A stretch of DNA of 28,816 nt from an uncultured Oscillospiraceae bacterium (GCA_910589085.1 CAJUSG010000004.1:1-28816); one strand, 5' to 3'; positions 20,478-27,651 are shown, counted from the stretch's first letter. Numbers and translations: made by a program. The notes: generated by a model not told the origin, from the sequence alone.

Positions 20478-20765
20478 AAAAATCTCAACATGTCCCGGAA
20501 ATGTAGCAGAAAACGGCTGGAGTGCTTCTTTTCCTGCATAAATCACGCTTGCCCTAAAAATACAACTTGCCCCAGAAATGCCACAAAATCAGTTTTTGCA
20601 CACCCTGATTTTTTGAAGGAAATTGCCCCAAAATCAGCCGTTAAGTTAAGGAAAAATCCAAATTTTAACATGTCCTGCCCATGATGTAAAAATGAGCGGT
20701 TTTTGTCAAAAACCGCAAGAACCTCAAAATACTGCTGAAAAAATCAACAAGTCGAGGAAATGTCG
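20478..20765 (+). repeat. Degenerate direct-repeat array in the transposon
   Basis: A loose 20-27-base unit of the form AAAAAT-CAAC-WTGYCCCRGAAATGY recurs near 20478, 20555, 20656 and 20737, with weaker partial copies near 20543 and 20621. The spacing is irregular (about 77-103 bases between the clearer copies). This AT-rich block has no credible gene and lies directly after the 3' end of the small RNA gene. It could be protein-binding sites or decayed repeats. Confidence 0.4.
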
Positions 20766-20767
20766 AT

Positions 20768-20945
20768 AAAAAAGTAAGAAAGTCTGTTTTGCAGACTTTC
20801 TCCGAAAATATCCTTGCAATTTTTTCCGGGATAGGTTAGAATAGCCTTGGAGACACAAAAGCGGCAGGCCGCAAGGTGCTGGTAACACCCTGCGGCCCTG
20901 TACGAGTGACCTAAGCACTCAGCACAGTAGTCTTGACTACACCAC
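20768..20945 (-). ncRNA. Candidate small structured RNA, about 178 nt
   Basis: A complete transcription unit without an ORF: consensus promoter just upstream, several hairpins, and an intrinsic terminator. In order from the 5' end the RNA shows GTAGT-CAAG-ACTAC, GAGTG-CTTAGGT-CACTC, a 12-bp hairpin with GGCCGCAGGGTG and CACCTTGCGGCC arms (one G-U), then a less structured region, then the terminator stem GAAAGTCTG/CAGACTTTC (20792-20800 with 20778-20786) with TTACTTTTTT. The ends (start near 20945, stop near 20768) are inferred from these signals. It is not 6S, tmRNA, SRP or RNase P by any motif I can see. It lies in the transposon between the transposase and the SLH gene, on the opposite strand. 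Confidence 0.7.
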
Positions 20946-20951
20946 GGGACT

Positions 20952-20980
20952 ATTATACCCAAACTGGCGCGGGTTTTCAA
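20952..20980 (-). promoter_or_regulatory. Promoter of the candidate small RNA
   Basis: Minus strand: TTGAAA (20975-20980), 17 bases, perfect TATAAT (20952-20957). A weaker plus-strand promoter for the SLH gene (TTTTCA at 20974, TAGTGT at 20997) would overlap it, so the two transcripts may compete. Confidence 0.8.
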
Positions 20981-21019
20981 GGCCGGATTCGGGAAATAGT
21001 GTGCGTTGCGTGATTTATC

Positions 21020-21120
21020 AGGGCGGGGCTGAGGTTAAAACTCGGTCCCGCTCTTTGTGTTTCCAACGAAAGCCCCGGGCGGGGGCAATCCCCCGCCCGC
21101 CCTTCAGGGCTTCGTTGGAA
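21020..21120 (+). promoter_or_regulatory. Structured 5' leader RNA of the SLH gene (type shared with 2519-2617)
   Basis: The first hairpin is 21023-21033 with 21041-21051, extendable to 21020/21054. The second structure has an outer stem 21061-21070 with 21111-21120 (TTCCAACGAA/TTCGTTGGAA), a bulged A, a continuation 21072-21075 with 21107-21110, and an inner perfect 10-bp hairpin 21076-21085 with 21090-21099. A linker then leads to TTTGAGAGGAAG and the ATG at 21146. Layout and tail match the leader at 2519-2617, while the paired arms differ and stay complementary. Confidence 0.65.
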
Positions 21121-21145
21121 ATAAATTTGAGAGGAAGAAAAACAG

Positions 21146-22342
21146 ATGAAGAAAAAATTATTATCCCTTGCGTTGACTCTGTCCCTGTGCCTTAGCCTGA
21201 CGGTTCCAGTGTTCGCTAAGGACTGGCAGGAGGCCACCCCTGACGATGTCTTGGGAACCTTTACAATTATGCGCAACGGAACAGTCGACGAAAAAAGCGG
21301 GACTTATCTTTCCGAGGAAAAAGCACATATCCAGAGTTGGAGAGGTGAAACGGAGATCAATTACGCCGTAGTTGCCCCCACGGATACTTGGGACATTGGA
21401 AATACCGGCAGCAAAACCCTTACTGCCAGTGGGAACGCAGCTTATCATATTAATATATGGCTTGAATCGTATTGGCCTGACGATGAGATTGAAAAATCAG
21501 ACAGAGAAGCGTTCTGTGAGGGCGACTTTTATGGTTGGTGGGGTAATCGTGGCCATTTTGTGGAGGGGGCGTTGGAAAGCGATGAACATGGTTGCGATTC
21601 CGTCTTAGTGAAGCCCGGTGAAACGACGACAATTCCTTTCTCTGCTTTTGCGCAGATGACAGGCGGCAATACTGATTGTATTTATGGGCTTGCAATTCGT
21701 GCGCTTTATCCGGGTACCAGCGAGGATGACGGGGGCATGGTTGAACAGTGTTTCTATTTCAAGCTGGATTCTGACGCCAAATCCGCCATTGACAAAAATG
21801 CGGAAAAGGATACCGCTATTACCACTGATAAATTCACCGATGTGAAATCCGGCGACTACTTCGCAGACGCAGTACAATGGGCGGTTGAAAAGGACATCAC
21901 CAGCGGCACCAGTAAGACCACATTCTCCCCCAACGCAACTTGCAGCAAAGCGCAGATTTTGGCTTTCTTGTGGCGCGCGAACGGTTCCCCGGAGCCGACC
22001 GCAGCGAATCCCTTCACCGACATTAAGACTACCGATTATTTCTATAAGGCAGCTCTGTGGGCCGCTCAAAAGGGGCTTGTGTCCGGTTCCACCTTTGGAG
22101 CAAATACAGACTGTACCCGCGCCATGACGATGGAATATATGTGGAAAGCGGCTGGAAGCCCCACGCCCGCAGGCAAGGCTGATTTTACCGATGTACCAGC
22201 CAGCGCGGACTATGCGCAAGCTGTGGCTTGGGCGGTAGAGAACGAAATCACCAGCGGAACAGGCGGCAATAACTTCTCCCCCGCCGCTACCTGTACCCGT
22301 GGGCAGATTGTCACCTTCCTTCACCGGGCTATGGGGAAATAA
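21146..22342 (+). CDS. Secreted SLH-domain protein, transposon cargo
   Basis: The protein has 398 residues with a Sec signal peptide (MKKKLLSLALTLSLCL, cleavage after PVFA) nearly identical in style to the protein at 2655. An N-terminal extracellular region of about 200 residues (Trp/Gly/Asp-rich, FYGWWGNRGHF in the middle) has no recognised family. Three C-terminal S-layer homology repeats follow: FTDVKSGDYFADAVQWAVEKDI, FTDIKTTDYFYKAALWAAQKGL and FTDVPASADYAQAVAWAVENEI, each with an R- or K-containing GQI/AQI-type second half. SLH domains bind secondary cell-wall polymers, so it is displayed on the surface. GAGAGGAAG precedes the ATG. Its presence as transposon cargo is unusual. The binding partner is unknown. 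Confidence 0.88.
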   Translation: MKKKLLSLALTLSLCLSLTVPVFAKDWQEATPDDVLGTFTIMRNGTVDEKSGTYLSEEKAHIQSWRGETEINYAVVAPTDTWDIGNTGSKTLTASGNAAYHINIWLESYWPDDEIEKSDREAFCEGDFYGWWGNRGHFVEGALESDEHGCDSVLVKPGETTTIPFSAFAQMTGGNTDCIYGLAIRALYPGTSEDDGGMVEQCFYFKLDSDAKSAIDKNAEKDTAITTDKFTDVKSGDYFADAVQWAVEKDITSGTSKTTFSPNATCSKAQILAFLWRANGSPEPTAANPFTDIKTTDYFYKAALWAAQKGLVSGSTFGANTDCTRAMTMEYMWKAAGSPTPAGKADFTDVPASADYAQAVAWAVENEITSGTGGNNFSPAATCTRGQIVTFLHRAMGK

Positions 22343-22383
22343 ATGCGGGTAGCTTCCAACGTTTTAACAACATAAGGGCCATG

Positions 22384-22435
22384 AAAAAGCGCCCACCACC
22401 TTTTGAAAATGTAAAAGGTGGTGGGCGCTTTTTTC
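22384..22435. terminator. Terminator inside the right transposon end
   Basis: A 21-bp perfect stem (22384-22404 with 22413-22433) begins with an A-run and ends with a T-run. It ends the SLH gene and may also stop aroE transcripts entering the element. Confidence 0.92.
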
Positions 22436-22448
22436 AGGTGCGCGAAAT

Positions 22449-22467
22449 CCTTAATTTAATGACATTG
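22449..22467 (-). repeat. Right terminal inverted repeat
   Basis: CCTTAATTTAATGACATTG, the exact reverse complement of 18834-18852. Confidence 0.9.
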
Positions 22468-22477
22468 GGGAGAGGAC
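22468..22477 (+). repeat. Target-site duplication, right copy
   Basis: GGGAGAGGAC, identical to 18824-18833. The following ACAGGCGG is the outer arm of the interrupted terminator hairpin. Confidence 0.85.
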
Positions 22478-22490
22478 AGGCGGTCATTTG

Positions 22491-23357
22491 TTACTGCTTG
22501 AAATATTTCTCCTTAATGGCCTCGGTGGGCATCTTCTCCCCGGTCCACAGCTCGAAGGCGGCGGCCCCCTGGTAGAGGAGCATATACAGGCCGTTGAAGG
22601 TCTTGAGCCCCGCCTCGCGGGCCATGCGCAGAAGCTGGGTCTCCTTGGGGTCGTAGATCACGTCGGATACCACCAGGCCGGGGTGGAAGTAGGAGCTGTC
22701 GGGAATCAGGCAGCCGGGAATTTTGGACATTCCCACCGGCGTGGTGTTCAGCAGCAGGTCGGCCTGGGCCACGCAGCCCCGCAGGTCCTCCAGGTCGGCC
22801 AGGTCGTGGAGGGTCACATGGCACTGGGTCCGCTCGTTGAGCTGCTTCACGATCCCCTCGACCCGGGGCCAGAAGGCGTCTCTGGTGTTGAACACGTCGA
22901 TGCTGGCCAGCCCGTCGATGGCCGCCTGAACTAGAACGGCCGTCCCCGCGCCGCCGGCCCCCAGCTGCACCATGCGCTTGCCGGTCAGGTCGCAGCCCGC
23001 GTCCCTGGCGCTGAGCATGTAGCCGATGCCGTCAGTGGTGTGGCCGATGAGGCGGCCGTTGTCGTTGACCACCGTGTTCACCGCGCCGCAGATCTGGGCG
23101 GCGGGAGAGAGCTCGTCACACAGCTCGGCCATCCGGTTTTTGTCGGGCATGGTCAGGTTAAAGCCCGCCACGCCCATCTCTTTCAGGCCGTTGACCGCCA
23201 CGTCCAGCCGCTCGGCGGGCACGTCGAAGGCCAGATAGTGGTAGTCCAGGTCCAGCAGGGCGCAGGCCTCGTTGTGCATCTCGGGGGAGATGCTGTGGGC
23301 CACCGGGCTGCCCAGCAGGCAGAGGAGCCTGGTGTGTCCCGTTGTATGCTGACTCAT
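22491..23357 (-). CDS. aroE: Shikimate dehydrogenase
   Basis: NADPH-dependent reduction of 3-dehydroshikimate to shikimate. The protein has 288 residues, the normal length. The substrate-binding motif is SISPEMHNEACALL (near residue 22), the catalytic Lys is in NLTMPDK, and the Asp is in GHTTDGIGY. The cofactor glycine motif is QLGAGGAGTAV, and LYMLLYQGAAAFELWTG lies at the C-terminus. ATG 23357 has GGAGGGAAGG upstream; the frame extends into aroD but without support. It follows aroD by 14 bases in the aroA-aroD-aroE operon. Its 3' flank carries the transposon's right end 14 bases past the stop. Confidence 0.94.
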   Translation of the reverse strand: MSQHTTGHTRLLCLLGSPVAHSISPEMHNEACALLDLDYHYLAFDVPAERLDVAVNGLKEMGVAGFNLTMPDKNRMAELCDELSPAAQICGAVNTVVNDNGRLIGHTTDGIGYMLSARDAGCDLTGKRMVQLGAGGAGTAVLVQAAIDGLASIDVFNTRDAFWPRVEGIVKQLNERTQCHVTLHDLADLEDLRGCVAQADLLLNTTPVGMSKIPGCLIPDSSYFHPGLVVSDVIYDPKETQLLRMAREAGLKTFNGLYMLLYQGAAAFELWTGEKMPTEAIKEKYFKQ

Positions 23358-23371
23358 AATCCTTCCCTCCT

Positions 23372-24142
23372 TCACTTTCCGGGCGCCAGGGCGTCGTGCA
23401 GAATTTTCAGCGCGGTATTCAGCTGCTCCACGGGAATCTGGCCGGGGGCGGAGACCTGACCCACCGCGCCGAAGGTCATGGAGGAGCCGAAGCACTCGCC
23501 GCACAGGCGGCTGATGACGCCGTTGGACATGGACATGGTGATGATGGGGCGGTCGGCGTACTTGGTATACATCTCCTGGGTGGCGTCCAGCAGGGTGACG
23601 ACGTCGGCGGGACCCTGGGGCATGACCGCAATCTTGGGGATGTCCGCGTCCATGTCCTGCATCTTCCGCAGGCGGTAGAGCAGGTCGGCCTTGTCGGGGG
23701 TCTTGCCAAAGTCGTGATTGGAGCCCACCACCACCGCGCCGGCGGCGTGAATGGCGTCAATGCACTTGCGTACAACCTGGTCGCCGGAGAAGATCTCCAC
23801 GTCGATGGCGTCGGCGTTCCCGGACTGGGCCACGGCGGAGTTGAGGGCGATGTAGTCCTCCGTGGAGATATCCTTCTCGCCCCCCTCCTTCCGGGTGCGG
23901 AAGGTAAACAGGATGGGGGTGTCCCCCAGGACAGCCCGCAGCTGCTCCAGGGTGCTCAGCACCTGCCCGGTCTCAAAAACGTCCTCGTAAAAATCCACGC
24001 GCCACTCCACAACGTCCAGAGCGTGGTCCTTGAACTCCCGGGCCTTTTCCAGGATCCCGGCCCGGGTGGCGGCCACAATGGGGACGATGACCTTGGGCAT
24101 TCCGGCGCCCACCTCTACGCCCCGCAGCTTTACGGTTTTCAT
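23372..24142 (-). CDS. aroD: 3-Dehydroquinate dehydratase, type I
   Basis: Class I enzyme that forms a Schiff base with 3-dehydroquinate and dehydrates it to 3-dehydroshikimate. The protein has 256 residues. The N-terminal MPKVIVPIVAATRAGIL is followed by DVVEWRVDFY (substrate-binding Glu and Arg), SNHDFGKTP (catalytic His) and IPKIAVMP (Schiff-base Lys). The C-terminal GAVGQVSAPGQIP is typical. ATG 24142 lies ten bases from AGGAGG; a GTG one codon earlier is equally possible. Many Firmicutes use this type for biosynthesis, and some use it for quinate/shikimate breakdown. Confidence 0.94.
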   Translation of the reverse strand: MKTVKLRGVEVGAGMPKVIVPIVAATRAGILEKAREFKDHALDVVEWRVDFYEDVFETGQVLSTLEQLRAVLGDTPILFTFRTRKEGGEKDISTEDYIALNSAVAQSGNADAIDVEIFSGDQVVRKCIDAIHAAGAVVVGSNHDFGKTPDKADLLYRLRKMQDMDADIPKIAVMPQGPADVVTLLDATQEMYTKYADRPIITMSMSNGVISRLCGECFGSSMTFGAVGQVSAPGQIPVEQLNTALKILHDALAPGK

Positions 24143-24180
24143 CACAGTTACCTCCTATAAAATCAAATGGATCACGTTTT

Positions 24181-25482
24181 TTATTTCAGCACAAACCCGG
24201 CGCCGATCTTGTTCATGGACTCGTAGAAGCCGGGGAAGGAGACGGCGGCGCACTCCGGGTCGCTGATCTTCATCTCGCCGTCGGCCAGCAGGCCGCACAC
24301 CGCCATGGCCATGGCCACCCGGTGGTCGTCGTGGCTGCTCACCTGCGTGCCGGTGAGGGGCTTGCCGCCGTGGACCGTCATGGAGTCGGCGGTGATCTCC
24401 ACGTCGGCGCCGCAGGCGCACAGCACCTCCTGCATCACGGCCACCCGGTCGGTCTCCTTCACCCGCACGTGGGCCAGGCTGGTGAAGTGGGTGTCCCCCT
24501 GGGCGTAGGCCGCGGCCACAGACAGGGCGGGCAGGCTGTCGGGGATCAGGTTCATGTCAATTTCAATGCCGTGGAGGGGCTTGCCGCCGTGGACAATCAG
24601 GCGGTGGCCCTCCAGGTCCTTCTCGATGTCGGCGCCCATCTGGATGAGTATGTCCACCACGGCCTTGTCGCCCTGGCTGTCGGTAAAGTCCACGCCGGAG
24701 ATGACCAGCTCGGAGGGGGTGCACACCGCGGCCACCAGGGGGAAGGCCACGCCGGACCAGTCGGAGGCCACCAGACACTCACAGGCCTTGAAGTGCTGTC
24801 CGCCCTCCACGTGGTAGCGCTTATAGTCGGGGCTGTTCTCCACCTCGACGCCGAACAGCTTCAGCCAGTCTACGGTGAGCTGGACATAGAGGGCCTCCAG
24901 GGGATTTTCCACCAGGATATCCACGCTCTCCCCCTTGGGCAGCAGAGCGCAGGGGCCCAGCAGGCCGGAGATGTGCTGGCTGTTGAAGCCGGGCAGGTGG
25001 CACACGCCGCCGTGCAGGGGGCCCTGGATCACCAGGGGCGGGCAGTCGCAGTTGGGACGGGTGTGGATGCAGGTGGCGCCCAGCTCCTTCAGCGCGTCGG
25101 TCTCGTGGCGCCAGGGGCGGCGGCGGATCTGCTCGTCGCCGGTGAGCACGGCGTAGCCGTCGGTGAGCAGGGCGCAGATGCCGGTGACAAAGCTGGTGGT
25201 GGTGCCGGAGTTCATGGTGTCGATGACATTCTCCGGCACCTTGGGCTTGCCGTTCAGGCCGGTGATTGTCCAGGTGTTGGCCTTCTCGTCCATCACGACC
25301 TCAGCGCCGAAGGCCCGGGCGGCCGCCACCGCGGCCAGGCCGTCCTTGGAGGGCAGAGGGTTGTGAATGACGGTGGTGCCCTCCGCCAGCATACCGAACA
25401 TGACGCCCCGGATGGTACAGCTCTTGGAGCCGGGGACAGCAATTTCTCCGGAGAGGGAACCGCGGCGGGAATACGCGTACAT
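24181..25482 (-). CDS. aroA: 3-Phosphoshikimate 1-carboxyvinyltransferase (EPSP synthase)
   Basis: Transfers enolpyruvate from PEP to shikimate-3-phosphate. The protein has 433 residues, the usual length. Conserved parts are PGSKS with Arg at the usual place (SCTIRG), EQIRRRPWRHETDALKELGA, a Ser-Gln pair (FNSQHIS), DWSGVAFP, DMNLIPD with the catalytic Asp, VRVKETDR and DDHRVAMAMA. The normally strict LGNAGTAMR segment reads DTMNSGTTTSF, and the late Lys of the E. coli type is replaced (AAVSFPGFYE), so it is a divergent, non-E. coli-type enzyme. ATG 25482 follows AAAGGAAG. A terminator separates it from tctA, yet no clear promoter is visible for it. Confidence 0.93.
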   Translation of the reverse strand: MYAYSRRGSLSGEIAVPGSKSCTIRGVMFGMLAEGTTVIHNPLPSKDGLAAVAAARAFGAEVVMDEKANTWTITGLNGKPKVPENVIDTMNSGTTTSFVTGICALLTDGYAVLTGDEQIRRRPWRHETDALKELGATCIHTRPNCDCPPLVIQGPLHGGVCHLPGFNSQHISGLLGPCALLPKGESVDILVENPLEALYVQLTVDWLKLFGVEVENSPDYKRYHVEGGQHFKACECLVASDWSGVAFPLVAAVCTPSELVISGVDFTDSQGDKAVVDILIQMGADIEKDLEGHRLIVHGGKPLHGIEIDMNLIPDSLPALSVAAAYAQGDTHFTSLAHVRVKETDRVAVMQEVLCACGADVEITADSMTVHGGKPLTGTQVSSHDDHRVAMAMAVCGLLADGEMKISDPECAAVSFPGFYESMNKIGAGFVLK

Positions 25483-25536
25483 AAACAGACTTCCTTTCCT
25501 CACGTCAATTTTAATGGAATCTGGGCGAAAATGGGT

Positions 25537-25587
25537 ATAAAAAACACAGCGGCCCCTCCGCCGCCCAGGGCGGGCGGCCGCTGTGTT
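25537..25587 (-). terminator. Terminator after tctA
   Basis: Twelve-base arms AACACAGCGGCC (25543-25554) and GGCCGCTGTGTT (25576-25587) enclose a GC-rich loop and are followed on the minus strand by a T-run. It likely reduces read-through from the transporter genes into aroA. Confidence 0.8.
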
Positions 25588-25593
25588 GAGGAC

Positions 25594-27099
25594 TTACTTC
25601 TGCCGCGCCGCCTTGCGGCGGTCCCGGGCGCGCTTCACCGCGGGGATGTTGGTGACGATGGAGAATACCGTCAGCACCAGCAGAACCATGGTGATGGGGC
25701 GGCCGAACAGGGCGAACAGAACGTTGTCCGAGGAGACCGCCAGGGAGATGGCCCGGCGGAAGTTGGAGTCCATCATGTTGCCCAGCACGATGGCCAGGGT
25801 CATGGGGGCCACGGAGTAGCCGCGGCAGCGCATCAGGAAGCCCAGCACGCCGAAGAAGAACATCAGGCCTACATCAAACAGCCGGTTGTTGCAGGCGTAG
25901 GCGCCGATGACGCACAGCAGGGTCACGATGGGCATGAGGATGCTCTTGGGCACCGCGATGATCTTGGACAGGTGGGGGGCCACCAGCAGGCCCAGCAGCA
26001 GCAGGAACAGGCAGCCCACAAAGCCGCCGCCCAGAATGGCGTGGAAGCTGTCAGCGCTGGTCTTCAGGAACATGGGGCCGGGCTGCAAACCGTGCACGTA
26101 GAACACGGACAGGATGATGGCGGTCACCGCGTCGCCGGGGACGGCCAGGGTGAGCATGGGGATCAGAGCGCCGCCGATGCAGGCGTTGTTGGCGCTCTCA
26201 GAGGCCACAATGCCCTCCACCGCGCCCTCGCCAAAGGGCCGGCTGGGATTTTTCACCATGTCCTTGGCCTGGGTGTAGGCCAGGAAGGCGGCCACCGGGC
26301 CGCCCGCTCCGGGCAGAGCGCCCACCACGGTGCCGATGGCGCTGTAATACAGGCTGTGCCAGAAGTCCTTCAGGATGTCCTTCAGCTTGACAATCTGCTT
26401 GGTGATGGAGTTGACCTCGGCGTCCAGATGTCCGTCAAAGACCACACTGAGCACCTCGGCGAAGCCGAAGAGGCCCACCAGAGCGGGGACGTTGGAGATG
26501 CCCGCGTTCAGGTCACGGATGCCGAAGGTGAGCCGGGGGGTGCCCAGCACGGAGTCCATGCCGATCATGGCGAAGAACAGGCCGAACAGCGCGCTGATGA
26601 GACCCTTGGAGAAGCTCTTGGTGGTCAGGCCGCCCACGGTGGCCAGGCCGAACAGGGCCAGCAGGAAGTAGTCCATGGGCTGGAACTTCAGGGCGATGGA
26701 GGTGATGGGCTGGGCCAGCAGGGCCAGGGCCACCAGGCCGAACACGGAGCCGATAAAGGAGTAGATGGTGGCGTATTTCAGGGCCTTGTAGGCCTCGCCC
26801 CGCTTGGCGAGGGGGTAGCCGTCCAGGGTGGTGACCACCGAGGAGGGGGCGCCGGGGATATTAATCAGGATGGCGGACAGCGCGCCGGAGAACACGCCCA
26901 CCACGTAGACCCCCATTACCGTGGCCAGAGCGTCGTTGGTGGACCAGGAGTAGGTAATGGACACCAGCAGAGCGGTGGCCATGGAGACGGACAGACCGGG
27001 GATGGAGCCGACGAACAGGCCGGCGATGGAGCCCAGGCCGCACAGGAGGACAAACCGGATGTCCGCGAAGTAGGCCAGGCTGGCGATAATGGCACTCAT
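25594..27099 (-). CDS. tctA: Tripartite tricarboxylate transporter, large membrane subunit TctA
   Basis: The 501-residue polytopic protein forms the translocation channel of a TTT-family importer driven by ion gradient. The two characteristic duplicated motifs are visible: GLFVGSIPGLSVSMATALL near residue 27 and GTVVGALPGAGGPVAAFLAY near 260. Also present are NIPGAPSSVVTTLDGYPLAKRGEA and a basic C-terminus (RARDRRKAARQK). The ATG follows AAAGGAGGGA. It lies 15 bases after tctB, with tctC upstream, in the standard binding-protein, small-subunit, large-subunit order. The substrate is not readable from sequence; a carboxylate is expected. Confidence 0.94.
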   Translation of the reverse strand: MSAIIASLAYFADIRFVLLCGLGSIAGLFVGSIPGLSVSMATALLVSITYSWSTNDALATVMGVYVVGVFSGALSAILINIPGAPSSVVTTLDGYPLAKRGEAYKALKYATIYSFIGSVFGLVALALLAQPITSIALKFQPMDYFLLALFGLATVGGLTTKSFSKGLISALFGLFFAMIGMDSVLGTPRLTFGIRDLNAGISNVPALVGLFGFAEVLSVVFDGHLDAEVNSITKQIVKLKDILKDFWHSLYYSAIGTVVGALPGAGGPVAAFLAYTQAKDMVKNPSRPFGEGAVEGIVASESANNACIGGALIPMLTLAVPGDAVTAIILSVFYVHGLQPGPMFLKTSADSFHAILGGGFVGCLFLLLLGLLVAPHLSKIIAVPKSILMPIVTLLCVIGAYACNNRLFDVGLMFFFGVLGFLMRCRGYSVAPMTLAIVLGNMMDSNFRRAISLAVSSDNVLFALFGRPITMVLLVLTVFSIVTNIPAVKRARDRRKAARQK

Positions 27100-27114
27100 G
27101 CAGCGGTCCCTCCT

Positions 27115-27594
27115 TTAAGGCAGCCGTACGTTCAGCGCGATGCCGAACAGCACGTAGATTGCGGCGGTGGTGACGCCGGAGAGCAGAATGAGCTTCCACC
27201 ACTTGCGCTCACCCAGATAGATGAACAGAGACACCAGAAACAGCAGGGTGGCCGGGATAAAGCTGATAATGGGCATCAGTATATAGTAGACCAGCGCGGC
27301 GGCGACCATGACCAGCACGCCAATCAGATTTTTCTTGGAGGGGCTCTCCTCCTTCTGCTCCGCCTGACGCATCTCGTTCAGGGCGTCGGCCACCAGAGAC
27401 AGGGTCAGAAGCAGACCGAAGACAGACAGGAGAGTGGGAAACAGATAGGGGGACATCTTCCATTCGGAGGTGTTTTTGTCAAAATAGTGGTGATACAGCG
27501 AATAGATCAGTAAGCCTGCGGAGCAGAGACCCACGAAAATGGCATCCTGGCAGCTTGGCTGGTGCAGCAGGCCTTTTTTTCTATTCTTTTCCAT
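27115..27594 (-). CDS. tctB: Tripartite tricarboxylate transporter, small membrane subunit TctB
   Basis: About 159 residues with four hydrophobic segments in the usual TctB layout: DAIFVGLCSAGLLIYSLY, SPYLFPTLLSVFGLLLTLSLVAD, the pair NLIGVLVMVAAALVYYILMPIISFIPATLLFLVSLFIYLG, and KLILLSGVTTAAIYVLFGIALNVRLP at the end. The basic/acidic loop QAEQKEESPSKKN lies in the middle. I prefer ATG 27594, which has AAAGGA upstream, over the ATG at 27612 without one. It sits between tctC and tctA. Confidence 0.9.
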   Translation of the reverse strand: MEKNRKKGLLHQPSCQDAIFVGLCSAGLLIYSLYHHYFDKNTSEWKMSPYLFPTLLSVFGLLLTLSLVADALNEMRQAEQKEESPSKKNLIGVLVMVAAALVYYILMPIISFIPATLLFLVSLFIYLGERKWWKLILLSGVTTAAIYVLFGIALNVRLP

Positions 27595-27619
27595 GGGGCA
27601 CATCCTTTCCATTATGTAC

Positions 27620-27651
27620 GGCGGGCAACGGCACAGAGTGCGCCGCCCGCC
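27620..27651 (-). promoter_or_regulatory. Intercistronic hairpin between tctC and tctB
   Basis: GGCGGGC (27620-27626) pairs with GCCCGCC (27645-27651) around an inner stem. There is no T-tract. Such hairpins often protect the upstream message, giving more binding protein than membrane subunits. Confidence 0.5.

Larger units (their letters stand above)
18834..22467 (+). mobile_element. 3.6-kb IS4-type transposon with cargo
   Basis: The boundaries come from a perfect 19-bp terminal inverted repeat (18834-18852 and 22449-22467) and a 10-bp direct duplication outside it; IS4-family elements usually make 9-13-bp duplications. In order, it contains an inner palindrome, an insulating terminator, an internally deleted IS4-like transposase, a degenerate repeat array, a small RNA gene on the minus strand, a structured leader, an SLH-domain secreted protein gene and a strong terminator. 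Much of it is more AT-rich than the flanking aro genes. A simple IS4 element would be about half this length. Whether it can still move, alone or in trans, is unknown. Confidence 0.82.

Noticed and set aside
20490..20684. A 64-codon ORF in the transposon's AT-rich block
   Set aside because: No ribosome binding site, composition follows the degenerate repeats, and no recognisable protein features.
20860..20905. T-box-like AGGGTGTTACC motif inside the candidate small RNA
   Set aside because: Only about 50 nt precede it, too short for Stem I and a specifier loop, the motif is closed in its own 12-bp hairpin, and no tRNA synthetase or amino-acid gene follows on that strand.
18807..22484. A 36-bp outer inverted repeat as the transposon's true ends
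   Set aside because: The outer part differs from the inner part in having an extra GGGGAGAGGA on the left only. This is better explained by a target hairpin plus a 10-bp target duplication, leaving 19-bp transposon ends.
24322..27513. A 1,063-codon open frame on the plus strand across the aroA-tctA-tctB genes
   Set aside because: It is antisense to three clearly conserved genes and its product is a Gly/Gln/His/Val-rich string, as expected from the reverse frame of GC-rich codons. Other long antisense frames (4151-5746, 6974-8449, 16178-17500, 27555-28763) are the same artefact.
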